Shown here one piece after another: positions 1 to 9,535 of a stretch of 64,000 bases of DNA. The position numbers and the translations under genes are program-made. The first letter of the stretch is position 1. The number at the start of each line of letters is the position of its first letter. The notes under the pieces were generated by a model that was given only the letters and a program-made list of their open reading frames with translations, was not told the origin of the DNA and did not search any database. Source of the stretch: Amycolatopsis sp. EV170708-02-1 (GTDB lineage Bacteria; Actinomycetota; Actinomycetes; Mycobacteriales; Pseudonocardiaceae); assembly GCF_022479115.1 (NCBI RefSeq), contig NZ_CP092497.1, positions 868,001 to 932,000 on the forward strand, given 5' to 3'.

Positions 1-35
1 AGATGTTCGAGCCGACCCACCTGGAGAAGAAATGA
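1..35 (+). CDS. C-terminal end of an upstream gene (partial)
   Basis: Reading from base 3 gives ten codons ending in Lys-Lys and a TGA at 33-35. The stop overlaps the ATG of the next gene as ATGA, the usual sign of translational coupling in this genome. So the aldehyde dehydrogenase that follows is probably not first in its operon. Too little remains to name the product. Confidence 0.5.
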   Translation, partial: MFEPTHLEKK

Positions 36-1438
36 CTCAGGTCCTGAATCTCATCGACGGCGCCGAGGTCCCGGCGTCGGGTTCGCGCACGCTCGACCTG
101 GTGAATCCCGCCACCGGCGAGGTCTTCGGCACCAGTGTCCTGTCGGAGCAGTCCGATGTGGACGCCGCGCTGGCCGCGGCCGAACGGGCGTTCAAGGTGT
201 GGCGCAAGAGCACACCCGCCCAGCGTCAGCTCGCGCTGCTGAAGATCGCCGACGCGCTGGAGTCCCGCGCGGAAGAGTTCGCCGAGCTCGAAATCCGCGA
301 GACCGGCAAGATCCGCGCCGTCGTACTGGACGAGGAGATCCCGGAGTGCGTCAGCGCGCTGCGGTTCTTCGCCGGTGCGGCACGGCAGCTCGAAGGCACC
401 GCGTCCGGGGAGTACCTGCCCGGGCACACGTCGGCGATCCGCCGGGAGCCGGTCGGTGTCTGCGCGCAGATCGCGCCGTGGAACTACCCGCTGATGATGG
501 GTGTCTGGAAGATCGCCCCCGCGCTGGCGGCGGGTAACACCGTGGTGCTGAAGCCCGCGGAGACCACGCCGTCGACGGCCGTGCTGCTGGCGAAGGTCGC
601 GGCGGAGTTCCTGCCGCAGGGCGCTTTCAACGTGCTGTGCGGCGACCGCGACACCGGGCGCGCGCTGGTGAGGCACCCGATCACCGAACTGGTGTCGATC
701 ACCGGCTCGACCCGGGCGGGCATCGACGTCGCCACCGTCGCGGCGGCCGACCTCAAGCGCACGCATCTCGAACTCGGTGGCAACGCTCCACTGCTGGTCT
801 TCGGCGACGTGAACCTCGCCGAGGCGGCCGAGGGCATCGTCGGCGCGGCGTTCTACAACGCCGGGCAGGACTGCACGGCGGGCAGCCGGGTCCTGGTGGA
901 CGCGGCGATCCACGACGAGTTCGTCGCGGAGCTGACCAAGGCCGCCGCCGCGCAGACTCCGGGCGAGGACTTCGGCCCGCTCAACAGCGAGGCGCAGTTC
1001 GGGCGGGTCCGCGGGCTCGTCGAGCGGCTGCCGTCGCACGCTCGTGTGGAGACCGGCGGCGCGCCCGCCGGCGACCGCGGTTTCTTCTTCTCCCCCACGG
1101 TGATCTCGGGCCTGAACCAGGATGACGAGATCGTGCAGGAGGAGATCTTCGGCCCGGTGATCACCGTCCAGTCCTTTGTGGACGAGGACGAGGCGGTGCG
1201 CCTGGCGAACGGCGTCCCCTACGGGCTGGCGTCGTCGATCTGGACCAACGACCTGGCACGCGCGACCCGCGTTTCGGGCGAACTCGACTTCGGCTGCGTC
1301 TGGGTCAACACCCACGGGCCGCTGGTCTCGGAAATGCCCCATGGCGGCTTCGGGCACTCGGGCCACGGGAAGGACCTCTCGTCCTACTCCTTCGCCGAGT
1401 ACACCCGCGTGAAGCACGTCATGACCCGCTTCGCCTGA
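32..1438 (+). CDS. NAD(P)-dependent aldehyde dehydrogenase, aminobutyraldehyde dehydrogenase-like
   Basis: A 468-residue aldehyde dehydrogenase of normal family length. It would oxidise an aldehyde to a carboxylate in the cytosol. The general base Glu247 sits in an ELGG motif and the nucleophile Cys281 in GQDCTAGSR, with the usual spacing of 34. The APWNYP motif near residue 148 belongs to the cofactor site. The C-terminal PHGGFGHSGHGKDLS segment resembles gamma-aminobutyraldehyde dehydrogenases (PatD/YdcW group), so a polyamine- or amine-derived aldehyde is the likely substrate. The start overlaps the upstream stop, and an NCS1 permease follows 21 bases downstream, suggesting one uptake-and-degradation operon for a nitrogen compound. 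The family is certain, the substrate inferred. Confidence 0.9.
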   Translation: MTQVLNLIDGAEVPASGSRTLDLVNPATGEVFGTSVLSEQSDVDAALAAAERAFKVWRKSTPAQRQLALLKIADALESRAEEFAELEIRETGKIRAVVLDEEIPECVSALRFFAGAARQLEGTASGEYLPGHTSAIRREPVGVCAQIAPWNYPLMMGVWKIAPALAAGNTVVLKPAETTPSTAVLLAKVAAEFLPQGAFNVLCGDRDTGRALVRHPITELVSITGSTRAGIDVATVAAADLKRTHLELGGNAPLLVFGDVNLAEAAEGIVGAAFYNAGQDCTAGSRVLVDAAIHDEFVAELTKAAAAQTPGEDFGPLNSEAQFGRVRGLVERLPSHARVETGGAPAGDRGFFFSPTVISGLNQDDEIVQEEIFGPVITVQSFVDEDEAVRLANGVPYGLASSIWTNDLARATRVSGELDFGCVWVNTHGPLVSEMPHGGFGHSGHGKDLSSYSFAEYTRVKHVMTRFA

Positions 1439-1459
1439 AGCTCTTAGCCGGAGGTCCCC

Positions 1460-2902
1460 ATGGGTGACAAGGTCACCGAAGTCGAGCAGCACGGTATCGC
1501 GCCGATCCCGCCGGAAGAACAGACCTCGCGTCCGCGCGACCTGTTCCGGATGGCGTTCGGCGGCGCGAACACCTTCGCCACCATCATCCTCGGGACACTC
1601 CCGATCGCCTTCGGCCTGAGCTTCTGGGCCGCGGTGGCGGCCACCGTCGCGGGCGTGGTCGTCGGCGCGCTCGTGCTCTCGCCGATGTCGTTGTTCGGCC
1701 CGCTCACCCGGACCAACAACGCGGTCTCCTCCGGCGCGCACTTCGGCGTCGTCGGCCGCTGTGTCGGCTCCTTCCTCTCCCTCCTGACCGCGATCACCTT
1801 CTTCGCCATCTCGGTCTGGGTGAGCGGCGACGCCGTCGCCGGTGCGGCACAACGGCTTTTCGGTTTCGACGGCGGCGAAGTGCTCCGCGGCGTCGCGTAC
1901 GGCGTCATCGCGATCGCGACTCTCGTGGTGTGCATCTACGGCTACCGGTTCATGCTGCTGGTGAACCGGGTCGCCGTGGTGCTGGGCACGGCGATCATGC
2001 TGCTCGGGATCGTCGCCTACGGCGGCACTTTCGACCCCGGGTTCGCCGGCACCGGCACCTACGCGCTCGGGGACTTCTGGCCGACGTGGATCCTCGCCGC
2101 GCTCACCACGATGGCGAACCCGATCTCGTTCGGCGCCTTCCTCGGCGACTGGACGCGCTACATCCCCGCACGCCACAGCCGCCGTTCGCTGCTGGCCGCG
2201 CCGTTCCTGGCGCAGGTGGCGACGCTGCTGCCGTTCGGGTTCGGCATCGCCACCGCGACCCTGGTCGCGGATCCGGCCGACTACATCACCGGCCTGACCG
2301 CGATCTCCCCGCTCTGGTACGCGATCCCGCTGATCGTGGTCGCGCTGATCGGCGGGCTGTCCACCGGCACGACGTCGCTCTACGGGACCGGGCTGGACTT
2401 CAGCTCGATCTTCGTGAAGCTGAGCCGGGTGCAGGCGACCCTGCTGATCGGCTCGCTCAGCGTCGTGTTCATCTTCGTCGGCAATTTCGTGCTGGACATG
2501 GTGTCCAGCATCAACGCCTTCGCCACGTTGATCGTGCTGTGCACCTCGCCGTGGATGGTGATCATGATGATCGGTTTCGTGCTGCGGCGCGGGTTCTACG
2601 ACCCGGACGACCTCCAGGTCTTCAACCAGGGCCGCAAGGGCGGGCGCTACTGGTTCACCCGCGGCGTGAACTGGCGCGCGATGGCCGCGTGGATCCCGGC
2701 GACGACGCTGGGCCTGCTGACGGCCAACACCCCGATGATCGCCGGGCCGTTCAAGGACATCGCGGGCGGCGTCGACATCAGCATGGTGGTGACGCTGTGC
2801 ACGGCGGCGATCGCGTACCCCGTGCTGGTGAAGCTCTTCCCCGAGCCGCGGGAGGTCTACTCGTACGCGGAGCCTGTCGCGGAACCGGCCGTCGCCGTCT
2901 AG
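1460..2902 (+). CDS. NCS1-family purine/cytosine-type permease
   Basis: A 480-residue polytopic membrane protein with about 12 hydrophobic segments. It resembles the cytosine permease/purine permease (NCS1) family, which imports nucleobases, allantoin or hydantoins with a cation. A GGAGG-type ribosome site lies just before the ATG. The N-terminal RPRDLFRMAFGGANTF region and the LGDWTRYIP segment are typical of the family. It follows the aldehyde dehydrogenase closely and is probably cotranscribed. Its TAG stop shares the palindrome CTAG (2899-2902) with the stop of the convergent SDR gene. The substrate cannot be read from the sequence. Confidence 0.87.
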   Translation: MGDKVTEVEQHGIAPIPPEEQTSRPRDLFRMAFGGANTFATIILGTLPIAFGLSFWAAVAATVAGVVVGALVLSPMSLFGPLTRTNNAVSSGAHFGVVGRCVGSFLSLLTAITFFAISVWVSGDAVAGAAQRLFGFDGGEVLRGVAYGVIAIATLVVCIYGYRFMLLVNRVAVVLGTAIMLLGIVAYGGTFDPGFAGTGTYALGDFWPTWILAALTTMANPISFGAFLGDWTRYIPARHSRRSLLAAPFLAQVATLLPFGFGIATATLVADPADYITGLTAISPLWYAIPLIVVALIGGLSTGTTSLYGTGLDFSSIFVKLSRVQATLLIGSLSVVFIFVGNFVLDMVSSINAFATLIVLCTSPWMVIMMIGFVLRRGFYDPDDLQVFNQGRKGGRYWFTRGVNWRAMAAWIPATTLGLLTANTPMIAGPFKDIAGGVDISMVVTLCTAAIAYPVLVKLFPEPREVYSYAEPVAEPAVAV

Positions 2903-3714
2903 GCGAAACGGCGCAGCGCCCCGAGGAACACCGCGTCGAAGGCGCGGTCCGGGAGCACCCGGCGCACGAACAGGATCGGCTTCGCCCCGAAACCGGCGGC
3001 GTAGCGGGTCTTCGGGCGCCGGGCCCGGACGGCCTTCAGGATGACGTCGGCGATCACCTTGGGGTGGGAACCGCGCGCGGCCTGGTCGAAGAACTTCGCC
3101 AAGGCCTTGGCCTGCGGCGCGTAAGCGGTGTCGCCCGAGGTCTTCATCAGGTTCTCGATGGCGATGCCGCCCCATTCGGTCTTGATGGCGCCGGGCTCGA
3201 CCACCACGACGTCGATGCCGAACGGCTTCAGCTCCAGCCGCAGTGAGTCGCTCAGGCCTTCGACCGCGAACTTCGTCGAGTGGTACCAGCCGCCGAGCGG
3301 TTCGTAGATCTTGCCGCCGATCGACGAGATGTTCACGATCTTGCCTGTCCCCTGGGCACGCATATGCGGCGTGGTCAGCTGGACGAGCCGCGCGAGCCCG
3401 AACAGGTTGACCTCGAACTGGTATTTCCCTTCCGAGAGCGGCACATCCTCGAAGGCGCCGTACGAACCGTAGCCCGCGTTGTTGACCAGGACGTCGATGC
3501 GACCGGACTCCTCGATGATCCGCTCGATGCCCGCGACCATCGACGCGTCGTCGGTGACGTCCATCGCGAGGACCTTGACCCCGCGTTCGGCGAGCCCCGC
3601 CATCCGCTCGACGCGCCTCGCGGCGCCGTAGACCGTGTAGCCCGCCTCCTGCAGCGCGAGCGCCGTGGCTTCGCCGATCCCCGCGGAAGCGCCCGTGACC
3701 AGTGCGACCTTCAT
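2899..3714 (-). CDS. Short-chain dehydrogenase/reductase (SDR)
   Basis: A 271-residue classical SDR, an NAD(P)(H)-dependent oxidoreductase of the cytosol. Visible motifs are TGASAGIG (residues 7-14, cofactor binding), NNAG (78-81), the catalytic Ser near 131, and YHSTK with Tyr144 and Lys148. The family is broad and the substrate unknown. A GGAGAGGG ribosome site precedes the ATG. It is divergent from a TetR gene, and two matching palindromes lie in the 91-base gap between them, so it is very probably controlled by that repressor. Confidence 0.9.
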   Translation of the reverse strand: MKVALVTGASAGIGEATALALQEAGYTVYGAARRVERMAGLAERGVKVLAMDVTDDASMVAGIERIIEESGRIDVLVNNAGYGSYGAFEDVPLSEGKYQFEVNLFGLARLVQLTTPHMRAQGTGKIVNISSIGGKIYEPLGGWYHSTKFAVEGLSDSLRLELKPFGIDVVVVEPGAIKTEWGGIAIENLMKTSGDTAYAPQAKALAKFFDQAARGSHPKVIADVILKAVRARRPKTRYAAGFGAKPILFVRRVLPDRAFDAVFLGALRRFA

Positions 3715-3725
3715 GTCCCTCTCCT

Positions 3726-3741
3726 AACTAACCAGTTGGTT
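3726..3741. promoter_or_regulatory. TetR operator, SDR-proximal copy
   Basis: AACTAACCAGTTGGTT is a 16-bp near-perfect palindrome, one base away from the second copy at 3778-3793 after reverse complementation. It starts 12 bases upstream of the SDR start codon, where bound repressor would block transcription or initiation. Assignment to the adjacent TetR protein is inferred from position and symmetry. Confidence 0.7.
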
Positions 3742-3777
3742 GCCAACTCAGGGTGCCACGCGTCCAGACTGGCTGTC

Positions 3778-3793
3778 AACCAACCGGTTAGTT
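3778..3793. promoter_or_regulatory. TetR operator, TetR-proximal copy
   Basis: AACCAACCGGTTAGTT fits the symmetric consensus AACYAACCGGTTRGTT and ends 12 bases before the TetR start codon. The two centres are 52 bp apart, close to five helical turns, so both repressor dimers would sit on the same face of the DNA. This suggests autoregulation together with control of the SDR gene. Confidence 0.72.
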
Positions 3794-3805
3794 AGACTGG
3801 GTCAT

Positions 3806-4384
3806 ATGGTCAGGGACAAGGAAGCGACCAAGCGGAAACTGCTGGACGCGGCGACGACGGAGTTCGCGACGTACGGCATCGCCGGCGCCAGGGTGGATCG
3901 CATCGCGAAGAACGCGGGCGCGAACAAGGCGCTGATCTACGCCTACTTCTGCAGCAAGGAATACCTGTTCGAGATGGTCGTCCAGGAGCAGGTGGACCTC
4001 GCCATCCGGACCCTCACGATCACCCCCGAAGACCTGCCCGGCTACGCGGGGAAGCTGTTCGACCGCTACCTCGAACATCCCCATCTCCTCCGGCTCATGG
4101 GCTGGCTGCGCCTAGAGAACGGCTTCGACGCGACGCCGGAGGCCGAGGTCCGGGCGCACGCGGACAAGGTCGCCGCGATCCGGGACGCGCAACGCGCGGG
4201 CACCGTGCCGGACCACTTCGACGCCGAGGAACTGCTGAGCCTCGTCGTGCACCTGTCGATCCTCGGGTTCTCCTCCCCCACCGCGACCCGCGACCTCGTC
4301 GTCCGCGCGGTCGGCCGGATCGTGGGGGCTGAAGGACGCTTTCCTCGCATGACATGCGAGGAAAGCGTCCTTCACCGCGTCTGA
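3806..4384 (+). CDS. TetR-family transcriptional regulator
   Basis: A 192-residue TetR repressor. The N-terminal helix-turn-helix includes TEFATYGIAGARVDRIAKNA and the recognition segment with KALIYAYF. The variable C-terminal half should bind a small ligand. An upstream in-frame start at 3740 would read through the operator, so the ATG at 3806 is chosen. The divergent SDR and the two operators make it a local autoregulator. The last roughly 18 codons are encoded by a 43-bp perfect palindrome (4331-4373) and the bases after it. The natural C-terminus may therefore have been replaced by an inserted repeat element. Confidence 0.88.
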   Translation: MVRDKEATKRKLLDAATTEFATYGIAGARVDRIAKNAGANKALIYAYFCSKEYLFEMVVQEQVDLAIRTLTITPEDLPGYAGKLFDRYLEHPHLLRLMGWLRLENGFDATPEAEVRAHADKVAAIRDAQRAGTVPDHFDAEELLSLVVHLSILGFSSPTATRDLVVRAVGRIVGAEGRFPRMTCEESVLHRV

Positions 4385-4404
4385 TGCGGGGAAAGTCCCC
4401 TTCA
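4331..4404. repeat. Compound palindromic element (43-bp perfect palindrome plus second hairpin)
   Basis: Arms 4331-4351 and 4353-4373 are perfect 21-base inverted repeats around one base. A second weaker hairpin follows, with CCGC and GCGG flanking GTCTGAT, and then GAAAG and CCCCTTC. The second half recurs at 34555-34587. The element lies between the convergent TetR and dxs genes, encodes the TetR C-terminus and overlaps the dxs stop at 4402-4404. A role as a bidirectional transcription terminator is inferred. There is no T-tract. Confidence 0.8.
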
Positions 4405-6300
4405 GCGCCGCGTGTCCTCCGGCGCCGGAGTCCGGCTCGCCAGCTTCGCCGACCACTCGGTCACCCGCCGCGCCACGTCCTGCGCGGTGAGCCCGACACG
4501 GGCCAGCACCTCTTCACGCGAACCGTGGTCGTGGAACATCTGCGGCACCGCGAGATCCCGCAGCGGCACGTCGCATTCGGCGTCACGGAACAGCGCGGCC
4601 AGCGCGGAGCCGAAGCCACCGTGCCGCCCGCTGTCCTCGACGGTCACGACGAGCTTGTGCTGCTCGGCCAGCGCCACCAGTTCGGCCGGGGCCGGGACGA
4701 CCCAGCGCGGGTCCACCACGGTCACGCCGATGCCCTGATCCGCCAGCCGGTCCGCGGCGGCGAGCCCGAGCATCGCGAACGCGCCCACCGCGACGAGCAG
4801 GACGTCGGCCTCGCCGGTGGGTTTGCGCAGCACGTCCACCGTGCCGACGCGTTCCACGGCGGGTACCGAGTCGATCACGCCGCCCTTGGAGAACCGCAGC
4901 GCCGTCGGCCCGTCCTCGACCGCGACGGCCTCCCGCAGTTCCTCGCGGAGCGTTCCGGCGTCACGCGGAGCGGCGACCCGCATCCCGGGCACCATGCCGA
5001 GCAGCGAAAGGTCCCACATGCCGTGGTGGCTGGGGCCGTCCGGACCGGTGATGCCCGCGCGGTCCAGCACCAGCGTCACCGGCTGGCGGTGCAGCGCGAC
5101 GTCCATCAGCACCTGGTCGAACGCCCGGTTCAGGAAGGTCGAGTAGACGGCGACCACGGGGTGCTTGCCGCCCATCGCGAGCCCGGCGGCCGAGGTCACC
5201 GCGTGCTGCTCGGCGATCCCGACGTCGTACCAGCGGTCGGGGTACGCCTCGGCGAACTTGTGCAGCCCGGTCGAGCGCAGCATGGCCGCGGTGATCGCGA
5301 CGACGTCCTCGCGATCGGCGCCGATCTTGACCAGTTCGTCGGCGAAGACCCCGGTCCAGCTCGGGCCCTTGACCGGCGGGAGGCCGGTTTCCGGGTCGAT
5401 CGGGTCGGTCTGGTGCATCTGGTCGGCCTGGTTGGTCACCGCGGGCTCGTAGCCATGGCCCTTCTCGGTGACCACGTGCACGATGACCGCGCCGCCGAAG
5501 TCGCGGGCGCTCTGGAACGCCTTCTCCAGCGCGACGAGGTCGTGCCCGTCGACCGGGCCGAGGTATTTGAGGCCGAGGTCGGAGAACATCATCTGCGGGC
5601 TCAGCGCGTCCTTCAGCCCCGCCTTCGCCGCGTGCAGCGCCGCGTAGATCGGCTTGCCGACGACGGGCGTGTGCCGCAGCAGTTCCTTGCCGCGGTCCAG
5701 CACGCGCTCGTAGCCCGGCTTGAGCCGCAGCGACGCGAGGTGGTCCGCGACGCCGCCGATGGTCGGCGAGTACGAGCGGCCGTTGTCGTTGATGACGATG
5801 ACGACCGGGCGGCGCGGGTTCGCGGCGATATTGTTGAGCGCCTCCCAGCACATGCCGCCGGTCAGCGCGCCGTCGCCGACGACGGCGATCGCGTGCCTGC
5901 CACCGCCTTCGAGCTCGAACGCCTTCGCCAGACCGTCCACATAGGACAGCGCGGTCGAGGCGTGGCTGTTCTCGACCAGGTCGTGCTCGCTCTCGCAGCG
6001 CGCCGGGTAGCCGGTGAGGCCGCCGAGCTGGCGCAGCTTGCCGAAGCCGTCGTGACGGCCGGTGACGATCTTGTGCACGTACGCCTGGTGGCCGACGTCC
6101 CACACGATCGCGTCGTCCGGTGAATCGAAGACACGGTGCAGCGCCATGGTCAGCTCGACCACACCCAGGTTCGGGCCGAGGTGACCACCGGCGAGCCGCA
6201 CCTTCTCGACGAGGAAGTCCCGGATCTCCGCGGCCAGCTCGCCGAGCTGGTCCTGGGTCATCCGCTTCAAGTCGGCCGGTCCGTGCACGGACTCGAGCAA
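4402..6300 (-). CDS. dxs: 1-deoxy-D-xylulose-5-phosphate synthase
   Basis: Catalyses the thiamine-diphosphate-dependent condensation of pyruvate and glyceraldehyde-3-phosphate, the first step of the MEP isoprenoid pathway. About 632 residues, normal length. [12 protein letters not shown] and HQAYVHK lie near the N-terminus, [16 protein letters not shown] is the thiamine-diphosphate/Mg site, and [17 protein letters not shown] carries the conserved Glu of the second domain. The reading frame also opens at a GTG at 6306, but a TTG at 6300 sits at better distance from AGGTGGGAG and gives the N-terminus I recall for mycobacterial Dxs. From memory, dxs also lies near this block in mycobacteria. Confidence 0.95.
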   Translation of the reverse strand: MLESVHGPADLKRMTQDQLGELAAEIRDFLVEKVRLAGGHLGPNLGVVELTMALHRVFDSPDDAIVWDVGHQAYVHKIVTGRHDGFGKLRQLGGLTGYPARCESEHDLVENSHASTALSYVDGLAKAFELEGGGRHAIAVVGDGALTGGMCWEALNNIAANPRRPVVIVINDNGRSYSPTIGGVADHLASLRLKPGYERVLDRGKELLRHTPVVGKPIYAALHAAKAGLKDALSPQMMFSDLGLKYLGPVDGHDLVALEKAFQSARDFGGAVIVHVVTEKGHGYEPAVTNQADQMHQTDPIDPETGLPPVKGPSWTGVFADELVKIGADREDVVAITAAMLRSTGLHKFAEAYPDRWYDVGIAEQHAVTSAAGLAMGGKHPVVAVYSTFLNRAFDQVLMDVALHRQPVTLVLDRAGITGPDGPSHHGMWDLSLLGMVPGMRVAAPRDAGTLREELREAVAVEDGPTALRFSKGGVIDSVPAVERVGTVDVLRKPTGEADVLLVAVGAFAMLGLAAADRLADQGIGVTVVDPRWVVPAPAELVALAEQHKLVVTVEDSGRHGGFGSALAALFRDAECDVPLRDLAVPQMFHDHGSREEVLARVGLTAQDVARRVTEWSAKLASRTPAPEDTRR

Positions 6301-6522
6301 CGTCACTCTCCCACCTCGCCTGGTTCCTCTTCCGCCGTTCCGACCAGTCTACGGAGGTCGCCTGAGAGTCTTCCGTCCGCCGCGTCACGGGTCACATGTC
6401 AGAAAATCACCACTCGACACCCAAGGGTGTGAACATGGTCTCTTTTGCCAAGTAGCGGTCACGTCGGGTGGCCGCGATAATCGCTGATCGACGGTTGAGC
6501 AGAAGCCGGTTCGGAGGGCTTG

Positions 6523-8007
6523 ATGGCGGACTTTTTCATCGGTGGCGAGTGGGTCGACGCGGTCGGCGGTGGTCGCCGGGAGATCCGCTGCCCCGCGGAC
6601 GGGTCGCTGGTCGCGGAGGTCGCCGAGGGCACCAGGGAGGACACCGAAGCCGCCATCGCCGCCGCGCGGAAGGCGTTCGACACCGGCCCGTGGCCGCACA
6701 CACCCGCCCCGCAACGCGGTGACCTGCTGCTGAAGGCCGCCGACCTGCTCGACCGCGACGCCGCCGCCTTCGCCCGCGCCGAATCGCTCGACACCGGGAA
6801 ACGGCTGGTCGAGAGCGAATACGACATGGCCGACATCGCCGCGTGCCTGCGCTACTTCGGCAAGCTCGCCGCGAACGACGCGGGCCGCGTGGTCGACACC
6901 GGCAACCCGGACGCGTTCAGCCGGATCGTGCACGAGCCGGTCGGCGTCTGCGGCTTGATCACGCCGTGGAACTACCCGCTCCTGCAGACCATCTGGAAGG
7001 TCGCCCCCGCGCTCGCGGCGGGCAACACCTTCGTCCTCAAGCCCAGCGAGCTGACCCCGCACACCTCGATCATGCTGATGAAACTGCTGACCGAGGCCGG
7101 GCTCCCCGGCGGCGTCGCGAACCTGGTGCTCGGCGCCGGCGCGCAGGCCGGGGCACCGCTGTCCGAGCATCCGGACGTCGACCTCGTGTCGTTCACCGGC
7201 GGCCTCGCGACCGGCAAGATCATCGCCGCCTCCGCGGCCGCGACCATCAAGAAGGTCGCGCTGGAACTGGGCGGCAAGAACCCGAACGTCGTCTTCGCCG
7301 ATTCGGACTTCGAGACCGCCGTCGACTACGCGCTGACCGCGGTGTTCCTGCACTCCGGGCAGGTCTGCTCGGCGGGCGCGCGTCTGATCGTCCAGGAGGA
7401 ATGGCATGACCGGTTCGTCGACGAACTCGTCCGCCGCGCCGAACTGATCCGACTGGGTGGACCTTTCGACCCGAAGGCTGAAACCGGCCCGCTGATCTCG
7501 GCCGCCCATTTGGAAAAGATCGAACGTTACGTCGCCGCGGCGCTCAAAGAGGGCGCCGTCCTGCGCACCGGTGGCAAACGCCCCGACGATCGCGAGCTCG
7601 CGAAGGGGCACTACTACCTGCCGACCATCCTCGACAACGTGAAGCAGGGCAGCAGCGCCGTCGTCGACGAATCGTTCGGCCCGGTGCTCACCGTCGAGAC
7701 CTTCACCGACGAGGACGACGCCGTCCGCATCGCCAACGACACCCACTACGGCCTCGCCGGCGCGGTGTTCACCTCGGACGCCTCCCGCGCGCAGCGGGTC
7801 GCGAACCGGCTGCGGCACGGCACGATCTGGATCAACGACTTCCACCCGTATCTGCCGCAGGCGGAATGGGGCGGCTACAAACAGTCCGGCTTCGGGCGCG
7901 AACTCGGCCCGACCGGGCTCGCCGAGTACACGGAGGCGAAGCACATCTACCAGAACCTCCGGCCCGCTCCACAGCGCTGGTTCTCCGGGGAGCCCGCGTC
8001 CAACTGA
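6523..8007 (+). CDS. Aldehyde dehydrogenase, betaine aldehyde dehydrogenase-like
   Basis: A 494-residue aldehyde dehydrogenase with Glu248 in ELGGKNPN and Cys282 in SGQVCSAGAR, plus TPWNYPL for cofactor binding. GGAGGG six bases upstream selects the ATG at 6523. It leads a three-gene operon with an APC permease and a GMC oxidoreductase. In that setting it probably finishes a two-step alcohol-to-acid oxidation, for example choline to glycine betaine, with the permease importing the substrate. The family is certain. Choline as substrate is inferred only from the gene trio. Confidence 0.88.
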   Translation: MADFFIGGEWVDAVGGGRREIRCPADGSLVAEVAEGTREDTEAAIAAARKAFDTGPWPHTPAPQRGDLLLKAADLLDRDAAAFARAESLDTGKRLVESEYDMADIAACLRYFGKLAANDAGRVVDTGNPDAFSRIVHEPVGVCGLITPWNYPLLQTIWKVAPALAAGNTFVLKPSELTPHTSIMLMKLLTEAGLPGGVANLVLGAGAQAGAPLSEHPDVDLVSFTGGLATGKIIAASAAATIKKVALELGGKNPNVVFADSDFETAVDYALTAVFLHSGQVCSAGARLIVQEEWHDRFVDELVRRAELIRLGGPFDPKAETGPLISAAHLEKIERYVAAALKEGAVLRTGGKRPDDRELAKGHYYLPTILDNVKQGSSAVVDESFGPVLTVETFTDEDDAVRIANDTHYGLAGAVFTSDASRAQRVANRLRHGTIWINDFHPYLPQAEWGGYKQSGFGRELGPTGLAEYTEAKHIYQNLRPAPQRWFSGEPASN

Positions 8008-8024
8008 AGAGGGGAAAATTGCCG

Positions 8025-9535
8025 ATGAGCAATCCTTCCGACGACGGCTTGGCCGGTTTCGGCTACAAACAGGAACTCGAAAGAACGCTCGGCAATTTCC
8101 ACACCTTCGCCGCCGGGATCAGCTACATCTCGATCCTGACGGGGACCTTCCAGCTGTTCTACTTCGGCTTCAGCTTCGGCGGGCCGGCGTACTGGTGGTC
8201 GTGGCCGATGGTGTTCGTCGGCCAGCTGATGGTGGCGCTGTCGTTCGCCGAGCTGGCCGCGCACTATCCGGTCGCCGGTTCGATCTACAACTGGTCGAAA
8301 CGGCTCGGCAGCCCGCACGTCGCCTGGTTGGCCGGGTGGATGATGCTCACCGCGTCGATCGTCAGCATCGCCGCGGTCGCGCTCGCGTACCAGATCACGC
8401 TCCCCCAGATCTCGTCGTTCTTCTCCTTCTCGGGCGACAGCGCGGTGAACGCGGTCATCCTGGGTACGGCGCTGATCGTGTTCACGACGCTGGTGAACGC
8501 CTGGGGCGTCAAGCTGATGGCGCGGATCAACAGCGCCGGGGTGTTCATCGAGCTGATCGCCGCGGTCCTGCTGATCGTCGCGCTCGCGGTGAACATCACG
8601 CGGGGCCCCGAGGTCGTCATGCAGACCAACAACACCGGCGCCGACCAGCCGTGGGGCTACTTCGGGGCGTTCCTGGTCGCGTCGCTCGCGTCGACCTACG
8701 TCATGTACGGCTTCGACACCGCCAGCTCGCTCGGCGAGGAATCGCACGACCCGCGCAAGAACGCGCCCAAGGCGATCCTGCGCGCGCTGATCGCGTCGTT
8801 CGTCATCGGCGGGCTCATCCTGATCCTCGCGCTGATGGCCGTCGGCGACATCAACAACCCGGAGATCTCGACCGGCGGGCTCCAGTTCATCGTGCTGGAC
8901 GTCCTCGGCAGCACGATCGGCACGATCTTCCTACTGGCGGTGGTCGTCGCCATCACCGTGTGCAATCTGGCCGTGCAGTCGGCGGCGATCCGGATGATGT
9001 TCGCGATGGGCCGCGACAACAACCTCCCCGCCGGGAAGCATCTGGCGAGGGTGTCGCCGAAGACGAAGACGCCGGTGATCCCCGCCATCGTGTCCGGCGT
9101 GATCGCGGTGCTGATCCTGGTGGTGAACGTCGGCCAGCCGCAGATCTTCACGGTGATCACCAGTATCGGCATCATCATGATCTACCTGGCGTACCTGCTG
9201 GTCACCGTCCCGATGCTGGTCAAGCGTTTCCGCGGGCAGTGGCCGCCGCCGAAGGTGGCGGGCACCAAGTACTTCTCGCTCGGCAAGCTGGGGCTGCCGG
9301 TCAACATCCTGGGCGTGCTGTGGGGCGGCGCGATCGTGGTGAACCTGGCCTGGCCGCGGCGCGAGGTCTACAACGCGACCGAGCCGTATCACTGGTACCT
9401 CGAATGGGGGCCGTGCTGTTCGTCGGCGCGGTGGCGGTCGTCGGTTTCGCGTATTACTGGTTCGTCCTGCGGCACAAGAGCGGCGTCCTAGCCGATCACG
9501 CCGCGGAAGCACTTCCCGAGGAGGCAGCACAGTGA
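8025..9535 (+). CDS. APC-superfamily amino acid/amine permease (apparent frameshift near 9410)
   Basis: A polytopic permease of about 503 residues once one base is restored, importing an amino acid, amine or related solute across the membrane. The first frame (from ATG 8025) stops prematurely at 9491 after an unlikely Cys/Ser/Arg-rich tail. The frame shifted by one base at the G5 run 9406-9410 instead gives a last transmembrane helix (AVLFVGAVAVVGFAYYWFVL) and a charged tail. That tail ends at a TGA at 9533-9535, overlapping the GTG of the next gene exactly as operon neighbours do here. One missing G is the simplest reading, most likely a sequence error. Transport of choline or a related amine is a guess from context. 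Confidence 0.82.

Noticed and set aside
4354..6123. A 589-codon frame opposite dxs
   Set aside because: It is fully antisense to a gene with all Dxs motifs, and its product is His/Arg/Asp-rich with no domain.
9406..9410. Programmed -1 frameshifting in the APC permease
   Set aside because: G5 could slip, but there is no clear downstream stimulator and four other genes in the window have similar single-base faults, so error is simpler.
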